Part shown: positions 1 to 9,579 of the stretch, piece by piece
Numbering within the stretch: position 1 is the first letter of the stretch
How the letters are laid out: each line of letters begins with the position of its first letter
DNA from: Paracoccaceae bacterium
GTDB lineage: Bacteria > Pseudomonadota > Alphaproteobacteria > Rhodobacterales > Rhodobacteraceae
NCBI GenBank assembly: GCA_020630695.1
Contig: JAHDIS010000005.1
Coordinates: forward strand, 1-64,000
DNA length: 64,000 nucleotides
Direction of reading: 5' to 3'
The notes under the pieces: generated by a model
Database searches by the model: none
What the model was told of the DNA's origin: nothing
The model's input: the letters and a program-made list of their open reading frames with translations, nothing else
Program-made: the position numbers and the translations under genes

Positions 1-6
1 GATGCT

Positions 7-2028
7 CTAACGATCGTCCCTTATATGGACAATTAACGTGTTTTTCTGGAATTTTGAATTGAAGCACAATCCACCACCTCGTGCAGCAACAAATGGCACA
101 CCCAAACTCGTTCGTAGAGCAATAGCCAATTCTTCGGCTTTGGATTTTACAGCCGATGAATAGAAAAAAACGGTGTTTCTTGGAGCAAAACCGTTCCCCT
201 CTCCCCCCCAAGGGCCATTGTCCGAAGTTCTCTGATGAAACCCGCCATTGCACCCGGCCTTTAACACCACGGCTTCCCTCATATTGCACCCTAAACGATT
301 GTATAGATCTTTCGCGGCCCTTTGGCGCATCGCCATAGCCGCTTGAGAACCGTAGGAATAGGTTGGGCATCCAAACCCAGACAGGTTTAGCAGTTTTGGT
401 TTTGGAGGTGCGCAACTGCGTTTACCGTCAGACATCACACATTCATTTATCCGCGCTGAGATGCGGCGTGCCGTTCCGATCCAATCATCTGGTAATACGG
501 ATCGGGATTGGACAGTGCCCAATGCGGCCGAGGCCTTGCAATCCGCAGGCATTTTTTCGACGAGTTTTTTCAGTGCTGCCTGACTTGCCGATCCAAACAA
601 TCCATCTATCCCTCCCGAATAGCAGCTCTCTTCCTTCAGCTGGCTCTGCAATGTTTTGGCCAACCCGCGGTAAATCCAGTTGAACCGGCTTTGGTTCAAG
701 ATCGTTCGCGCTTCGGCTGCTAGTTCTGTGTTGGGAAAGTCCCTGATGAATGCCTCATAGGCCTCTTGCGTGTCGGTGACCTTGGCAAAGGCCCAGGCCT
801 CTTGGGCAGCCGTTGTTGTGACTATCGGGTCGGCGATGACTGGCTCAACCTTGTCATCCTCGTCTGCCCAAGGAGCATAAATTACGTTTTGTGAATTCGG
901 TTCGAGTGGCGGATCAGCCGGTACATCATCGTTCTTCAAAGCACTGTCAGCGCCATCCAATTCTATTTCGGGCACAGGCAAGACCGGCAGAACAGTCAGT
1001 AGCAGCTCTGCTTTGGCCGCCACGCGCGTTCCCGGGTATAGCTTTGCGAGATTTTCGAGCTCCGCTTTGCGCGCCTCGACATCTGCAATTGTCGCCGCTT
1101 TAGTCAAGCGTACTTCGGCCGCTGCGCGTGTTTCAAAACCAAGCCCCAAAGCCGCGTTGATATCTACCAGTTTGGTGCCAACGTTGTAGCCGGTCATGCG
1201 GCCATTGTTGTCACGAGACGTGGACGCCGCCTGATGCATACCCACCACCGTCAGTTCTGCCGGGTCGAAAATCAAAGCCCCAGAGGAGCCTTTGAAGGTC
1301 TCACATCTGTGGCGCAAAACCGGTGCATCCGGCGGCAAATCCGATTGCTCACGATCAATCTGACAGGTGCCCGAGGAAAACCGCTGCGGCTGACCATAAG
1401 GATGATGAACCACCAAAAGCGCATCATTGGCCTTGGGATCTGTTTCAAGGAGCGGCTGAACAAAACCGCCCAACGCCGCATTCGCGTCTGTACCCTCAAT
1501 CTGCAGCACCAAGGCATCTAGTTCTTCATGCTTGGCGATAGGATTTTTGGCGACATTCACGGTGAGAACGTCGGTCGTGAAGTCAGCAGTCTCAAATCCA
1601 AAATGAACCTTGGCAGCAATCAATCGACTGAAATCAGAATTCTTTACGTCCTTAGAAAAATAGCAATGATGCGCCGTAATCAATCGGTTGTTTGGTAGTA
1701 AAGTCGCCGTGCAATGCCCAACGAACCGGTTGCTTGTAACTTTCACATTTGCCAAAGGATCGGTGAACGTAACTGGCCGATCATCCTTGGTTCCAAAACA
1801 AATATCCAGTCGCCCAACAAAGCGGCCAAGTGTTTTTACGTCATCGGGTGCTTCACGAATGGAGCGCCAGAAACCCAAATTTGCGTTTGCCGCCTGCTTC
1901 AGGGATTGGCTAAAGCTGATCTCGGGCACTTTCGTGCGGTCTAACCGAAAGTCACATTGCTCCTCCGCCCCAGCCTCGTGGACGATGCTTAACAATGCGG
2001 CGAACACACAAAAGAAAATCCTGTACAT
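7..2028 (-). CDS. secreted trypsin-like serine protease with peptidoglycan-binding-like domain
   Basis: A 673-residue protein with an N-terminal signal peptide (MYRIFFCVFAALLSIVHEAGA). A chymotrypsin-fold domain follows, with a visible triad: His121 in TAHHC, Asp171 in ELDALVL and Ser249 in KGSSGAL. Around residues 500-550 there is a PG_binding_1-like stretch (LQSQLKEESCYSGGIDGLFG). The C-terminal about 100 residues are Cys- and Gly-rich and faintly LytR_C/SPOR-like. The frame stays open upstream to 2166, but the signal peptide and a GGAG about 11 nt upstream favour the start at 2028. It acts in the periplasm or outside the cell; the substrate is unknown. It is divergent from lepB. The fold call is firm; the cell-wall association is inference. 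Confidence 0.85.
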   Translation of the reverse strand: MYRIFFCVFAALLSIVHEAGAEEQCDFRLDRTKVPEISFSQSLKQAANANLGFWRSIREAPDDVKTLGRFVGRLDICFGTKDDRPVTFTDPLANVKVTSNRFVGHCTATLLPNNRLITAHHCYFSKDVKNSDFSRLIAAKVHFGFETADFTTDVLTVNVAKNPIAKHEELDALVLQIEGTDANAALGGFVQPLLETDPKANDALLVVHHPYGQPQRFSSGTCQIDREQSDLPPDAPVLRHRCETFKGSSGALIFDPAELTVVGMHQAASTSRDNNGRMTGYNVGTKLVDINAALGLGFETRAAAEVRLTKAATIADVEARKAELENLAKLYPGTRVAAKAELLLTVLPVLPVPEIELDGADSALKNDDVPADPPLEPNSQNVIYAPWADEDDKVEPVIADPIVTTTAAQEAWAFAKVTDTQEAYEAFIRDFPNTELAAEARTILNQSRFNWIYRGLAKTLQSQLKEESCYSGGIDGLFGSASQAALKKLVEKMPADCKASAALGTVQSRSVLPDDWIGTARRISARINECVMSDGKRSCAPPKPKLLNLSGFGCPTYSYGSQAAMAMRQRAAKDLYNRLGCNMREAVVLKAGCNGGFHQRTSDNGPWGGEGNGFAPRNTVFFYSSAVKSKAEELAIALRTSLGVPFVAARGGGLCFNSKFQKNTLIVHIRDDR

Positions 2029-2159
2029 AACAAAAGGGCTCCACAATCTGACAAAACATAGGCAACCCAGCGCATTTCTGTCAATCACAGAGCGCTGTTC
2101 TTGACACCCCTTGCCTAGCGCCGCATGTAGCCTTTGAGCAGTCAAAAGGGACGCAGCGC

Positions 2160-2996
2160 ATGGCAACCGAGACGAAGAAAAGTGGCGGGATCGTCGAGAC
2201 GATCAAGACAGTGGTCTATGCACTGCTGATTGCCGGTGTCTTCCGGACCCTGTTTTTTCAGCCTTTCTGGATCCCTTCGGGTTCGATGAAAGACACGCTG
2301 CTGATCGGTGACTTCCTGTTTGTGAACAAGATGGCCTACGGCTACTCCTATGCCTCCTGCCCCTCTGTCATCATTCCTCAGATCGGTCTGGATATCGATG
2401 CGCAAGACATCTGTGGCATGTTTGACGGCGACAACAGCCGCTTTTTGGGCGGTGAGCCGCAGCGCGGCGATGTGGTCGTGTTTCGCCATCCCAGCACCGG
2501 ACGCGATTTCATCAAGCGCCTGATCGGGCTGCCCGGAGACAAGGTTCAGGTTACCAATGGCGTGGTCTTCATCAACGGTGAAGAAGCCCCGCAAGAGCCC
2601 GCAGGCGCATTCGAAGAAGTTCAATCGCCCCAAGGCCCGCAGCGTCTGCGTCCACGGTGTGAAAACGGACCGGTGGGTGAAGGTGGCGCTTGCCTCAAGT
2701 CCCGGTTCATCGAAACCCTGCCCGGAGGCAGCCAGCACGCGATCCTCAACATTGCGTCGCAAGGCTCGGACAACACGCCTGTTTATACGGTTCCCGAGGG
2801 CCACTACTTCTTCATGGGTGACAACCGCGACAATTCCTCGGACAGCCGTGTACCCAGCCTTGCCAATGGCGTCGGCTTTGTTCCCTACGAAAACCTTGTA
2901 GGCCGGGCCGATCGGGTGATGTTCTCGTCAGCAGGCCGTTCCATGCTGTTTTTCTGGACATGGCGCGGGGATCGTTTCTTCAAAGCGATCGAGTAG
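2160..2996 (+). CDS. lepB: signal peptidase I
   Basis: Type I signal peptidase, 278 aa, which removes signal peptides from exported proteins at the periplasmic face of the inner membrane. There is one N-terminal membrane segment (about residues 15-35). The catalytic Ser42 lies in PSGSMKDT and the general-base Lys119 in [10 protein letters not shown]. The later box [11 protein letters not shown] is family-typical. The start is preceded by AAGGG. The stop lies 7 nt before rnc, so lepB and rnc are almost certainly co-transcribed, as in many alphaproteobacteria. Insertions near residues 65-95 and 140-190 are normal for proteobacterial LepB. Confidence 0.97.
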   Translation: MATETKKSGGIVETIKTVVYALLIAGVFRTLFFQPFWIPSGSMKDTLLIGDFLFVNKMAYGYSYASCPSVIIPQIGLDIDAQDICGMFDGDNSRFLGGEPQRGDVVVFRHPSTGRDFIKRLIGLPGDKVQVTNGVVFINGEEAPQEPAGAFEEVQSPQGPQRLRPRCENGPVGEGGACLKSRFIETLPGGSQHAILNIASQGSDNTPVYTVPEGHYFFMGDNRDNSSDSRVPSLANGVGFVPYENLVGRADRVMFSSAGRSMLFFWTWRGDRFFKAIE

Positions 2997-3003
2997 CCAA
3001 CCG

Positions 3004-3684
3004 ATGAAGCTGTCGGCAGAACTCAAGGCTCTCGAAGGCCGTTTGGGCTACAGCTTCAACCGGCCCGATCTGCTGCGCCGCGCCGTCACGCACAGTTCCA
3101 TGTCCGGCCCCGGCCGCGAAGACAACCAGCGGCTCGAGTTTCTGGGGGATCGCGTACTTGGCCTCGTGATGGCCGAAGCTCTGCTAGACGATGATCGTCA
3201 GGCCTCAGAAGGCACGCTCGCCCCGCGTTTCAATGCGCTGGTGCGCAAAGAGGCCTGCGCAGATGTTGCACGCGAGATTGATCTCGGCGCGGCGCTGAAA
3301 CTGGGGCGATCAGAACAAATGTCTGGCGGACGGCGCAAGATGGCCCTGCTGGGAGACGCGATGGAAGCCGTGATTGCAGCGGTTTACCTCGACGGCGGCT
3401 TCGATGAAGCCCGTGCCTTTGTCTTGCGTCACTGGGGCCCGCGGATCGACAAGGTCGAAGATGACGCCAAAGACCCCAAAACCGCGTTGCAAGAATGGGC
3501 ACAGGCCCGCGGCCAGCAACCCCCGCGCTATGTGCTGGCGGAACGCACCGGCCCTGACCATGCCCCGGTTTTCACGATCCGCGCAGAACTCGGCACAGGC
3601 CAATCAGCACAAGCAACCGCTGGCAACAAACGCCAAGCGGAACAGGCCGCAGCCAAAGCGCTCTTAGCAACTCTTAGCTCCTAG
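3004..3684 (+). CDS. rnc: ribonuclease III
   Basis: Double-strand-specific endoribonuclease (226 aa) that processes rRNA precursors and structured mRNAs. The RNase III signature is [13 protein letters not shown], with Glu45 and Asp49. The second acidic pair is Asp118 and Glu121 in [16 protein letters not shown]-terminal dsRNA-binding domain starts at about residue 155 ([11 protein letters not shown]) and ends in [11 protein letters not shown]. It follows lepB closely. Its 3' end overlaps the convergent nuclease gene by 11 bp, so both transcripts may pair there. Confidence 0.97.
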   Translation: MKLSAELKALEGRLGYSFNRPDLLRRAVTHSSMSGPGREDNQRLEFLGDRVLGLVMAEALLDDDRQASEGTLAPRFNALVRKEACADVAREIDLGAALKLGRSEQMSGGRRKMALLGDAMEAVIAAVYLDGGFDEARAFVLRHWGPRIDKVEDDAKDPKTALQEWAQARGQQPPRYVLAERTGPDHAPVFTIRAELGTGQSAQATAGNKRQAEQAAAKALLATLSS

Positions 3685-4285
3685 ACTTGGAATTGGAGGA
3701 CTGCCGCGCTTCGTAGGCAGCCCAAACATGCATCCGCCCTTTTTGTCGAGCATCGGCCAGCCACATTTTTTTGCGCGCATCTGGTGTCTCTAGAGACCGA
3801 TAAATTCCACCAGAGAATTTTGGCCAATCTATTGCCAATCCCAGTTTGACCATTTCCGCCGACAAGTCGCGCCCATCCGGCAATGAACACTTGGCGACCG
3901 TTCTTCCATGAGCGTCCAGTTCGAGAATCTCTGCACGAACCTTCTGGCCTTTGCACAGTCGAACCAAAGCCCATTTTGCATTTCTTCCATAGGGGTGGTT
4001 CATTTCCGGAGCATCGATACCAAACAACCGGATCTGTGTTTTTTGGACTATGATGGTATCACCGTCCACAACATATGCCGCACCTTCTTTGATCGATCTT
4101 GGCGGCTCGGCGGGACGTACCGTATTTCGATTAAACGGTTTGTGGCGCGTTCTGTTTGGTTTTGGCGGTTCAGGACATGATCGAGACGTCTCGTCCGTTC
4201 GTTGAACAGGCGGTGCTTTGGATTTGAATGAATTGATGACAGCAATGAAAATTAGGGCCAGAACCCCAACAATAACGCCTTCCAT
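3674..4285 (-). CDS. membrane-anchored staphylococcal-nuclease-like (SNase/TNase) protein
   Basis: A 203-aa protein with an N-terminal hydrophobic anchor ([20 protein letters not shown]), a basic linker and an SNase-fold domain from about residue 65 (VVDGDTIIV). Residues matching the SNase active site are visible: Arg and Glu in [14 protein letters not shown], and a second Arg in [10 protein letters not shown]. The predicted role is a calcium-dependent thermonuclease acting in the periplasm or at the membrane. The cluster lepB-rnc-era is usually contiguous, so this gene together with the next one interrupts it. The family call is strong; the physiological role is unknown. Confidence 0.88.
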   Translation of the reverse strand: MEGVIVGVLALIFIAVINSFKSKAPPVQRTDETSRSCPEPPKPNRTRHKPFNRNTVRPAEPPRSIKEGAAYVVDGDTIIVQKTQIRLFGIDAPEMNHPYGRNAKWALVRLCKGQKVRAEILELDAHGRTVAKCSLPDGRDLSAEMVKLGLAIDWPKFSGGIYRSLETPDARKKMWLADARQKGRMHVWAAYEARQSSNSKSRS

Positions 4286-4370
4286 TTAGCCCTCTAAGAT
4301 TTTTGGGAATACACTTTTTGCATTGTAGCCGCTTCAACTCTCGATAGAAACTTGCGCAAGGTGTGTCACT

Positions 4371-5276
4371 GTGACCGCCGATCGACACCACAAGGAAGCT
4401 GTCTTGAGCCCAAACCTTCGCGGCAGTCTTTGGATGATCCTCGCCATGGTCGGCTTTGGCATCGAAGATGCGTTTTTCAAAGCGGCGACGGCCACGGGCG
4501 GTACGACACCGGGCCTTGCAACGCTGCAATTCGGATTGCTGGCCATGCTGGCCTATGCGCTCTTTGCCCGAAGCTGTGGTGTTCCGATCTGGACCTCCGC
4601 CTATCTGAAACGCGGCCTGCTGATCCGGACCGGCTTTGAAATCATGGGCCGGCTCTTTTTTGCGCTCAGTCTGGCCTACACACCGCTGTCCACGACATCC
4701 GCCATCCTACAGGCCGCGCCCTTGGTGGTTATGCTGGGCGCCGTTATGTTTTTGGGCGAACATATTGGCCCGCGCCGCTGGGCCGCCATGGCTGTGGGCT
4801 TTGTCGGCGTGTTGCTGATCATTCGGCCCGCACCCGCAACCTTCGATTCCAGTGCTGTTCTTGCCCTGCTCGGAATGATCGGTTTCGCGGGTCGCGATTT
4901 GGCGACCCGGGCCGCGCCGGCGTCAGTGCACACCGCGCAGTTGGGTGTCTTGGGATTTGCAGTCGTGGCCGCGGCAGGACTTGTCATCATGGTATTCGAA
5001 GGCGGCGCGCCCTCGCTGCCTACGCCTCAAGCGGCCCTGCTGATCTGCGGCACAGCCATTTGCGGCGTGCTCGGCTACACCGCAATGACCTTGGCAATGC
5101 GCACCGGCGACGTGGGCGTTGTGGCGCCATTCCGCTACAGCCGCCTGCTGGTGGCGCTGGTGCTGGCCTATACCTTGTTCGGAGAACGGCCCGACAGTCT
5201 GACCCTGACAGGGGCCGCGCTTATTGTAGGCTCCGGCCTTTACGCCCTGATGCGCAGCAAACAAAACCAAGCTTAG
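4371..5276 (+). CDS. DMT-superfamily (EamA) transporter
   Basis: About 300 aa with roughly ten hydrophobic helices arranged as two EamA repeats. The second repeat begins near TFDSSAVLALLGMIGFAGRD. The family exports small metabolites such as amino acids or drugs from the inner membrane; no substrate can be assigned from sequence. The start is uncertain. GTG at 4371 gives the longest form. A TTG at 4402 preceded by GGAAG would begin just before the first helix and may be the true start. It sits between the SNase gene and era without an obvious shared function. Confidence 0.85.
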   Translation: MTADRHHKEAVLSPNLRGSLWMILAMVGFGIEDAFFKAATATGGTTPGLATLQFGLLAMLAYALFARSCGVPIWTSAYLKRGLLIRTGFEIMGRLFFALSLAYTPLSTTSAILQAAPLVVMLGAVMFLGEHIGPRRWAAMAVGFVGVLLIIRPAPATFDSSAVLALLGMIGFAGRDLATRAAPASVHTAQLGVLGFAVVAAAGLVIMVFEGGAPSLPTPQAALLICGTAICGVLGYTAMTLAMRTGDVGVVAPFRYSRLLVALVLAYTLFGERPDSLTLTGAALIVGSGLYALMRSKQNQA

Positions 5277-5451
5277 CAGCAACCCCTTCAAGCCCGCGGC
5301 GCATTCCCGATCGCCGCTGTGCGCCATGCAAAAACACAGCATTTGCAGAACATTGGCTGCGTTTGCGCTGCTCTGGCGAAATCTGCTGGCCTTGCGCGCC
5401 GAAATCTCCTATTCCCTCCAGCTTCCAAACCAGCCACTGGACGCATCAAAC

Positions 5452-6360
5452 ATGACCACTCGCGCCGGCTTCGTCGCCCTGATCGGAGAGCCAAACGCAG
5501 GCAAATCCACCCTGACCAACCGCATGGTCGGGGCCAAGGTCTCTATCGTGACCCACAAGGTGCAAACCACCCGCGCCCGCATCCGCGGCGTTGCGCTCGA
5601 AGGGGACGCACAGATCGTTTTCGTGGACACACCCGGCCTCTTTGAGCCAAAGCGAAGACTGGATCGTGCCATGGTCGCAGCCGCTTGGGGCGGGGCTGCG
5701 GATGCAGATATCACGGTTCTTCTGGTCGAGGCGCAGCGCGGCATCACGCCGGGCGTCGAAACCATTCTGGAGGGTCTTGCTGAGATCGGCAAAGGCCGCA
5801 CGATCGCATTAGCCATCAACAAAATTGACCGCGTCAAATCTGAAGCATTGCTAAGCCTGACAGAGGCCCTGAACGAACGGTTCGACTTCGCCCAGACTTT
5901 CATGATCTCGGCGGAAAAAGGTCACGGCGTGCAGGCCTTGCGCGAATGGCTGGCCGGGCAACTTCCCGAAGGGCCGTGGCTTTACCCAGAAGATCAGATT
6001 GCCGATCTGCCACTGCGCATGATTGCCGCGGAAATGACCCGCGAAAAACTGACACTGCGCCTGCATCAGGAACTACCCTACCAACTGACTGTCGAGACAG
6101 AAAGCTGGGAAGAACGCAAAGACGGCTCTGCTCGCGTTGATCAAATCATCTACGTTATGCGCGACGGGCACAAAGGCATCGTCCTGGGAAACAAGGGCAG
6201 CACCATCAAAGCCATCAGTCAGGCGTCCCGCGAAGAACTCTCCGAATTTCTGGGCCGCAAGGTTCATTTGTTCCTCCAAGTCAAAGTCCGTGAAAACTGG
6301 CTGAACGAGGCCGAGCGCTACAGCGAAATGGGCCTCGATTTCCGCGACGGCAAAGCCTGA
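5452..6360 (+). CDS. era: GTPase Era
   Basis: A 302-aa ribosome-assembly GTPase that binds the 3' end of 16S rRNA. The G1 motif is GEPNAGKST, G3 is DTPGL and G4 is INKID. The C-terminal KH domain includes GHKGIVLGNKGSTIKAIS. The frame is open upstream to 5326, but that extension is unlike Era. ATG 5452 (MTTRAGFVALIG) matches the family start. Era is commonly linked to rnc and recO, which are both nearby, and DUF1491 follows directly. Confidence 0.97.
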   Translation: MTTRAGFVALIGEPNAGKSTLTNRMVGAKVSIVTHKVQTTRARIRGVALEGDAQIVFVDTPGLFEPKRRLDRAMVAAAWGGAADADITVLLVEAQRGITPGVETILEGLAEIGKGRTIALAINKIDRVKSEALLSLTEALNERFDFAQTFMISAEKGHGVQALREWLAGQLPEGPWLYPEDQIADLPLRMIAAEMTREKLTLRLHQELPYQLTVETESWEERKDGSARVDQIIYVMRDGHKGIVLGNKGSTIKAISQASREELSEFLGRKVHLFLQVKVRENWLNEAERYSEMGLDFRDGKA

Positions 6361-6460
6361 TCCGCGCCATGTGTCTTGGGCTTCAAAATGTACCGGAGCG
6401 AGCGCGGGTCCGCGTCAGAACATGCCAGTCGTCCCGGCTTCCTGCACAGAGATCCGGCAA

Positions 6461-6793
6461 ATGACACGACTGACTGCTCGTTTCTGGGTCGATGCCTACC
6501 TGACCCGCCTGCGCCTGCACGACATTCCGGCCTTTGTTGTGGCCCATGGCGATGACACGGCGGGTGCAGTTCTGGTGAAACTCGCGACGCTGAACGGTCA
6601 AGCCCAGGCCTTCACGCGGCAGTTCGATCTGACAACAGGCGCACGCATGTGGGCATCCCTGGCCGAAGGGGACGAACAAGAGGTCGATGCCGCTATTGCC
6701 CGCCAGCGCGGCTTCGATCCCGATCTCTGGGTCATCGAAGTCGAGGATCGTCAGGGTCGACACTTGCTGGACGAAGACGGCCTGTCCAGCTGA
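6461..6793 (+). CDS. DUF1491 family protein
   Basis: A 110-aa protein of a family found almost only in Alphaproteobacteria, typically between era and recO as here. The start MTRLTARFWVDAYLTRL is family-like. The conserved core includes GAVLVKLATLNG and the end RQRGFDPDLWVIEVEDR. A longer frame reaches 6371 but lacks similarity. The function is unknown. Its persistent linkage to era and recO suggests a housekeeping role, which is inference. Confidence 0.88.
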   Translation: MTRLTARFWVDAYLTRLRLHDIPAFVVAHGDDTAGAVLVKLATLNGQAQAFTRQFDLTTGARMWASLAEGDEQEVDAAIARQRGFDPDLWVIEVEDRQGRHLLDEDGLSS

Positions 6794-6952
6794 ACTAGCG
6801 ACCCCGACAAAGCGACCCACCGAACCAAAGCGCCCGCGGCCTGTCCGTCCAACGGCAGGACAGGCTTTTCCGGTGCGGCGCAGCCGCTCTATTTGGCAAC
6901 ACGGACATCTTCTGCGCTTGCCAGCGCCACCAACAAGGACCACTTTGACCCT

Positions 6953-7684
6953 ATGGATTGGCGCGACACCGGCATATTGCTTTCAGCCCGCAAGCACGGC
7001 GAAACCGCGCTGATCCTCGATGTCTTCACGCCGGAACACGGACGCCAAACCGGCGTTCTTCGGGGCGGCACTTCCCGAAAAGTCGCACCACACATGCAAC
7101 CGGGCGCACAGCTGGATGTCGCGTGGCGAGCGCGGCTTGACGACCATATCGGAACGTTTTCAGCCGAACCCATCCGTTCGCGGGCGGCAATCGCCATGAG
7201 CGATCGTCAGGCGCTTACCGGGCTGAATGCCGTGACTTCGCTTTTGTCCTTCAGCTTGCCGGATCGGGAATGCCAGACCGCGCTTTATCTGCAGACCGAA
7301 CAGCTGCTTGACCTGCTGGGGCAGCAGGATCTCTGGCCGCTGGCCTATCTGCGTTGGGAAATGGCCTTGCTTGAAACCCTTGGGTTCGGTCTGGATCTGG
7401 CCGCCTGCGCGGTGACCGGAGCGACTGATAATCTGCGGTATGTGTCCCCCAAAAGCGGCCGTGCCGTCACGCAATCTGGCGCCGGGGATTGGGCTGCGCA
7501 ACTGCTGCCGCTGCCCCCCGTCATGCTCGGCCTAGGCGACGCGCCAGACAGCGAAATCCTGCAGGGCTTGGGAACGACCGGCTATTTTCTCGAAAACTGG
7601 CTGGCACCGGAACTGCGGGGCAAACCGCTGCCCGACGCACGTGCCAGTTTTGTCACGCAGTTCAGTCGGCGTCTTCAGATGTGA
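6953..7684 (+). CDS. recO: DNA repair protein RecO
   Basis: A 243-aa recombination mediator that loads RecA onto SSB-coated DNA together with RecR. The N-terminal OB-fold shows the family pattern [21 protein letters not shown], followed by a helical domain. Many bacterial RecO proteins carry a four-Cys zinc site. Here only isolated Cys residues are seen in the C-terminal half (for example DLAACAVTG), typical of alphaproteobacterial forms. ATG 6953 fits the family start; a TTG at 6893 would add 20 unsupported residues. Its end overlaps the convergent META gene by 23 bp. Confidence 0.93.
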   Translation: MDWRDTGILLSARKHGETALILDVFTPEHGRQTGVLRGGTSRKVAPHMQPGAQLDVAWRARLDDHIGTFSAEPIRSRAAIAMSDRQALTGLNAVTSLLSFSLPDRECQTALYLQTEQLLDLLGQQDLWPLAYLRWEMALLETLGFGLDLAACAVTGATDNLRYVSPKSGRAVTQSGAGDWAAQLLPLPPVMLGLGDAPDSEILQGLGTTGYFLENWLAPELRGKPLPDARASFVTQFSRRLQM

Positions 7685-8063
7685 ACTCAAGACTGCGGCC
7701 AGCCGGACCCGTCAAAACCAGAACGCCATCTTCAAGCCGTCCGCTTGTCATGGCTTCGAGTGTTTGCAGATAGGCAAACTCGGCATCCAGTTCAGGACAG
7801 GCCATCTTGGTCGAAATCAAAGGGCCCACGCTGAACTGCGGCCAAGGACCCGCGAAGGACCCGCCAAAACCATTGCAGGGCGCGCGCCCGCCTATTTGCC
7901 CCGGACCGCTGAATACCAGCGTTGCCCGTGCGTCGAAGGGTTTGCCATCGAGCTTGTTCAGCACCCATTCACTGCCATTCCCAGGCCCGTCCGCTCCGGC
8001 ACAGGCAACGGTCGCCATGAGCATTGGAGCGCAGATTGCTCGGAGGATAATTCTTGTTTTCAT
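7662..8063 (-). CDS. META-domain (HslJ-like) lipoprotein
   Basis: A 133-aa predicted lipoprotein. The signal sequence ends in the lipobox-like MATVAC and is followed by a META/HslJ fold. Family features are the strand [11 protein letters not shown], the loop [12 protein letters not shown] and the segment [20 protein letters not shown]. Homologues are linked to heat-shock or novobiocin tolerance in E. coli, but the molecular role is unclear. It is expected in the periplasm on a membrane. It is convergent with recO and divergent from pgsA. Confidence 0.83.
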   Translation of the reverse strand: MKTRIILRAICAPMLMATVACAGADGPGNGSEWVLNKLDGKPFDARATLVFSGPGQIGGRAPCNGFGGSFAGPWPQFSVGPLISTKMACPELDAEFAYLQTLEAMTSGRLEDGVLVLTGPAGRSLEFTSEDAD

Positions 8064-8148
8064 ATCTGGAAAATAGGGGGCGCGGTTCTGTGGCGCAACT
8101 GTTCAAGTGCTCTTCCCTGCCCTGCAGGAACAGGTTAGGACTTTGCCA

Positions 8149-8814
8149 ATGACATGGACCATTCCAAATATCCTTACGGCGCTTCGCCTGCTGGCCGCAC
8201 CCGGACTTGCGGTCATGTTCTTATATTTTTCGCGCCCCTTCGCCGACTGGGCCGCGCTTACGCTGTTTATTGCCGCTGCGATCACCGATTGGTTTGATGG
8301 CCATCTGGCGCGCAGCTGGAAACAGGAAACCAAGCTGGGCGCGATGCTGGATCCGATTGCCGACAAGGCAATGGTCATCATCGCGCTGATGGTCATCGTT
8401 GGGTATTCTTCGATGTCGCCGTGGCTGGTGCTGCCTGCGACCTTCATCCTGTTCCGCGAAGTGTTTGTATCCGGCCTGCGCGAATTTCTGGGCGACACCG
8501 CCGGGACGCTCAAGGTGACCAATCTGGCCAAATGGAAAACGACGCTGCAGATGATCGCAATCGCCGTGCTTTTTGCCCAAGGCGTGTTCGAGCACTATCT
8601 GGGCATGTCGGTTTACGGCATGGATCAGGCCCTGTTTCAGGACATCCTGAGTGGCCGCGAAGAAGACGTACTGGGACTGCGCTGGAAGCACGCGGGCATG
8701 ATCTGGACGGGGAATGTTGGTCTGATCCTGCTGTGGGTCGCCGCTGCGCTGACACTGATCACCGGCTGGGACTACTTTCGCAAAGCCGCGCCTTACCTGC
8801 GCGATGACCGCTAG
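8149..8814 (+). CDS. pgsA: CDP-diacylglycerol-glycerol-3-phosphate 3-phosphatidyltransferase
   Basis: A 221-aa multi-spanning enzyme that makes phosphatidylglycerophosphate, the first committed step to phosphatidylglycerol and cardiolipin. The CDP-alcohol phosphotransferase motif D-G-x2-A-R-x8-G-x3-D-x3-D is complete, from DGHLAR through LGAMLDPIADK. The start MTWTIPNILTALRL, preceded by AGGA, is family-typical; the open frame to 8107 is not. In many Rhodobacteraceae pgsA precedes moaD-moaE, as here. Confidence 0.95.
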   Translation: MTWTIPNILTALRLLAAPGLAVMFLYFSRPFADWAALTLFIAAAITDWFDGHLARSWKQETKLGAMLDPIADKAMVIIALMVIVGYSSMSPWLVLPATFILFREVFVSGLREFLGDTAGTLKVTNLAKWKTTLQMIAIAVLFAQGVFEHYLGMSVYGMDQALFQDILSGREEDVLGLRWKHAGMIWTGNVGLILLWVAAALTLITGWDYFRKAAPYLRDDR

Positions 8815-8879
8815 CGTTTTGCTTGGTGCCAGCCCGCGCTATAGTCTGATTTGAACGACGAGAAACGGGATCAAACGCA

Positions 8880-9125
8880 ATGGAAATACTCTACTTTGCT
8901 TGGGTACGCGAGCGTATTGGCCTACCCAAAGAGCGCGTTGACACGCAGGCGACCACCGTGGCCGAACTGGTCGAAGAACTCAAAGCCCGTGAAGCACGCT
9001 ATGAGGCCGCCTTTGCAGATCTCAGCGCGCTGCGCGTTGCCGTGGATCAGGAATTGGTGGACTTCGACGCTTCGATCTCCGGCGCCAAGGAAGTGGCGTT
9101 TTTCCCGCCCATGACCGGGGGCTGA
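8880..9125 (+). CDS. moaD: molybdopterin synthase sulfur-carrier subunit MoaD
   Basis: An 81-aa ubiquitin-fold protein ending in the diagnostic Gly-Gly (FFPPMTGG). The terminal Gly is adenylated and thiocarboxylated to donate sulfur to precursor Z. It lies one base upstream of moaE, and the two products form the MPT synthase heterotetramer. The N-terminal strand MEILYFAWVRERIG and mid region TVAELVEEL match the family. Confidence 0.95.
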   Translation: MEILYFAWVRERIGLPKERVDTQATTVAELVEELKAREARYEAAFADLSALRVAVDQELVDFDASISGAKEVAFFPPMTGG

Positions 9126-9126
9126 A

Positions 9127-9570
9127 ATGCGCATCGTCGTTCAGGAAGCCGCTTTTGATTTCGGCGCCGAGGCAGAGGCCTTTGCCGCGGGCCGCAAGGA
9201 CATGGGCGCAGTGGTCACCTTTACCGGGATCGTGCGTGATCTGGCGCAATCCGATCTGGATGTGATGGAAATCGAGCACTACCCGGGCATGACGGAAAAA
9301 GCGCTCGAAGCCATTGCCCAAGAAGCGACTGAACGTTGGTCACTGGGTGACGTTCTGGTTATCCATCGCTTTGGCCGGATGGCTCCCGGTGACAAGATCA
9401 TGATGGTCGCCACCGCTTCACCGCACCGCAAGGATGCCTTTGAAGCGGCCGAATTCCTGATGGACTATCTCAAGTCTCGTGCACCGTTCTGGAAAAAAGA
9501 GCACAGCAGCGACGGAACCGGCTGGGTTGCCGCAAAGGACGAAGACGAAGATGCGCTAAAGCGCTGGTAG
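9127..9570 (+). CDS. moaE: molybdopterin synthase catalytic subunit MoaE
   Basis: A 147-aa large subunit of MPT synthase that converts cyclic pyranopterin monophosphate to molybdopterin with MoaD thiocarboxylate. Family motifs are visible: GAVVTFTGIVRD, EIEHYPGMTEKAL, HRFGRMAPGD, and the catalytic-lysine region APFWKKE. It is translationally adjacent to moaD. Its stop lies 10 bp from the end of the convergent RTX gene. Confidence 0.96.
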   Translation: MRIVVQEAAFDFGAEAEAFAAGRKDMGAVVTFTGIVRDLAQSDLDVMEIEHYPGMTEKALEAIAQEATERWSLGDVLVIHRFGRMAPGDKIMMVATASPHRKDAFEAAEFLMDYLKSRAPFWKKEHSSDGTGWVAAKDEDEDALKRW

Positions 9571-9579
9571 TCCCGCCGA

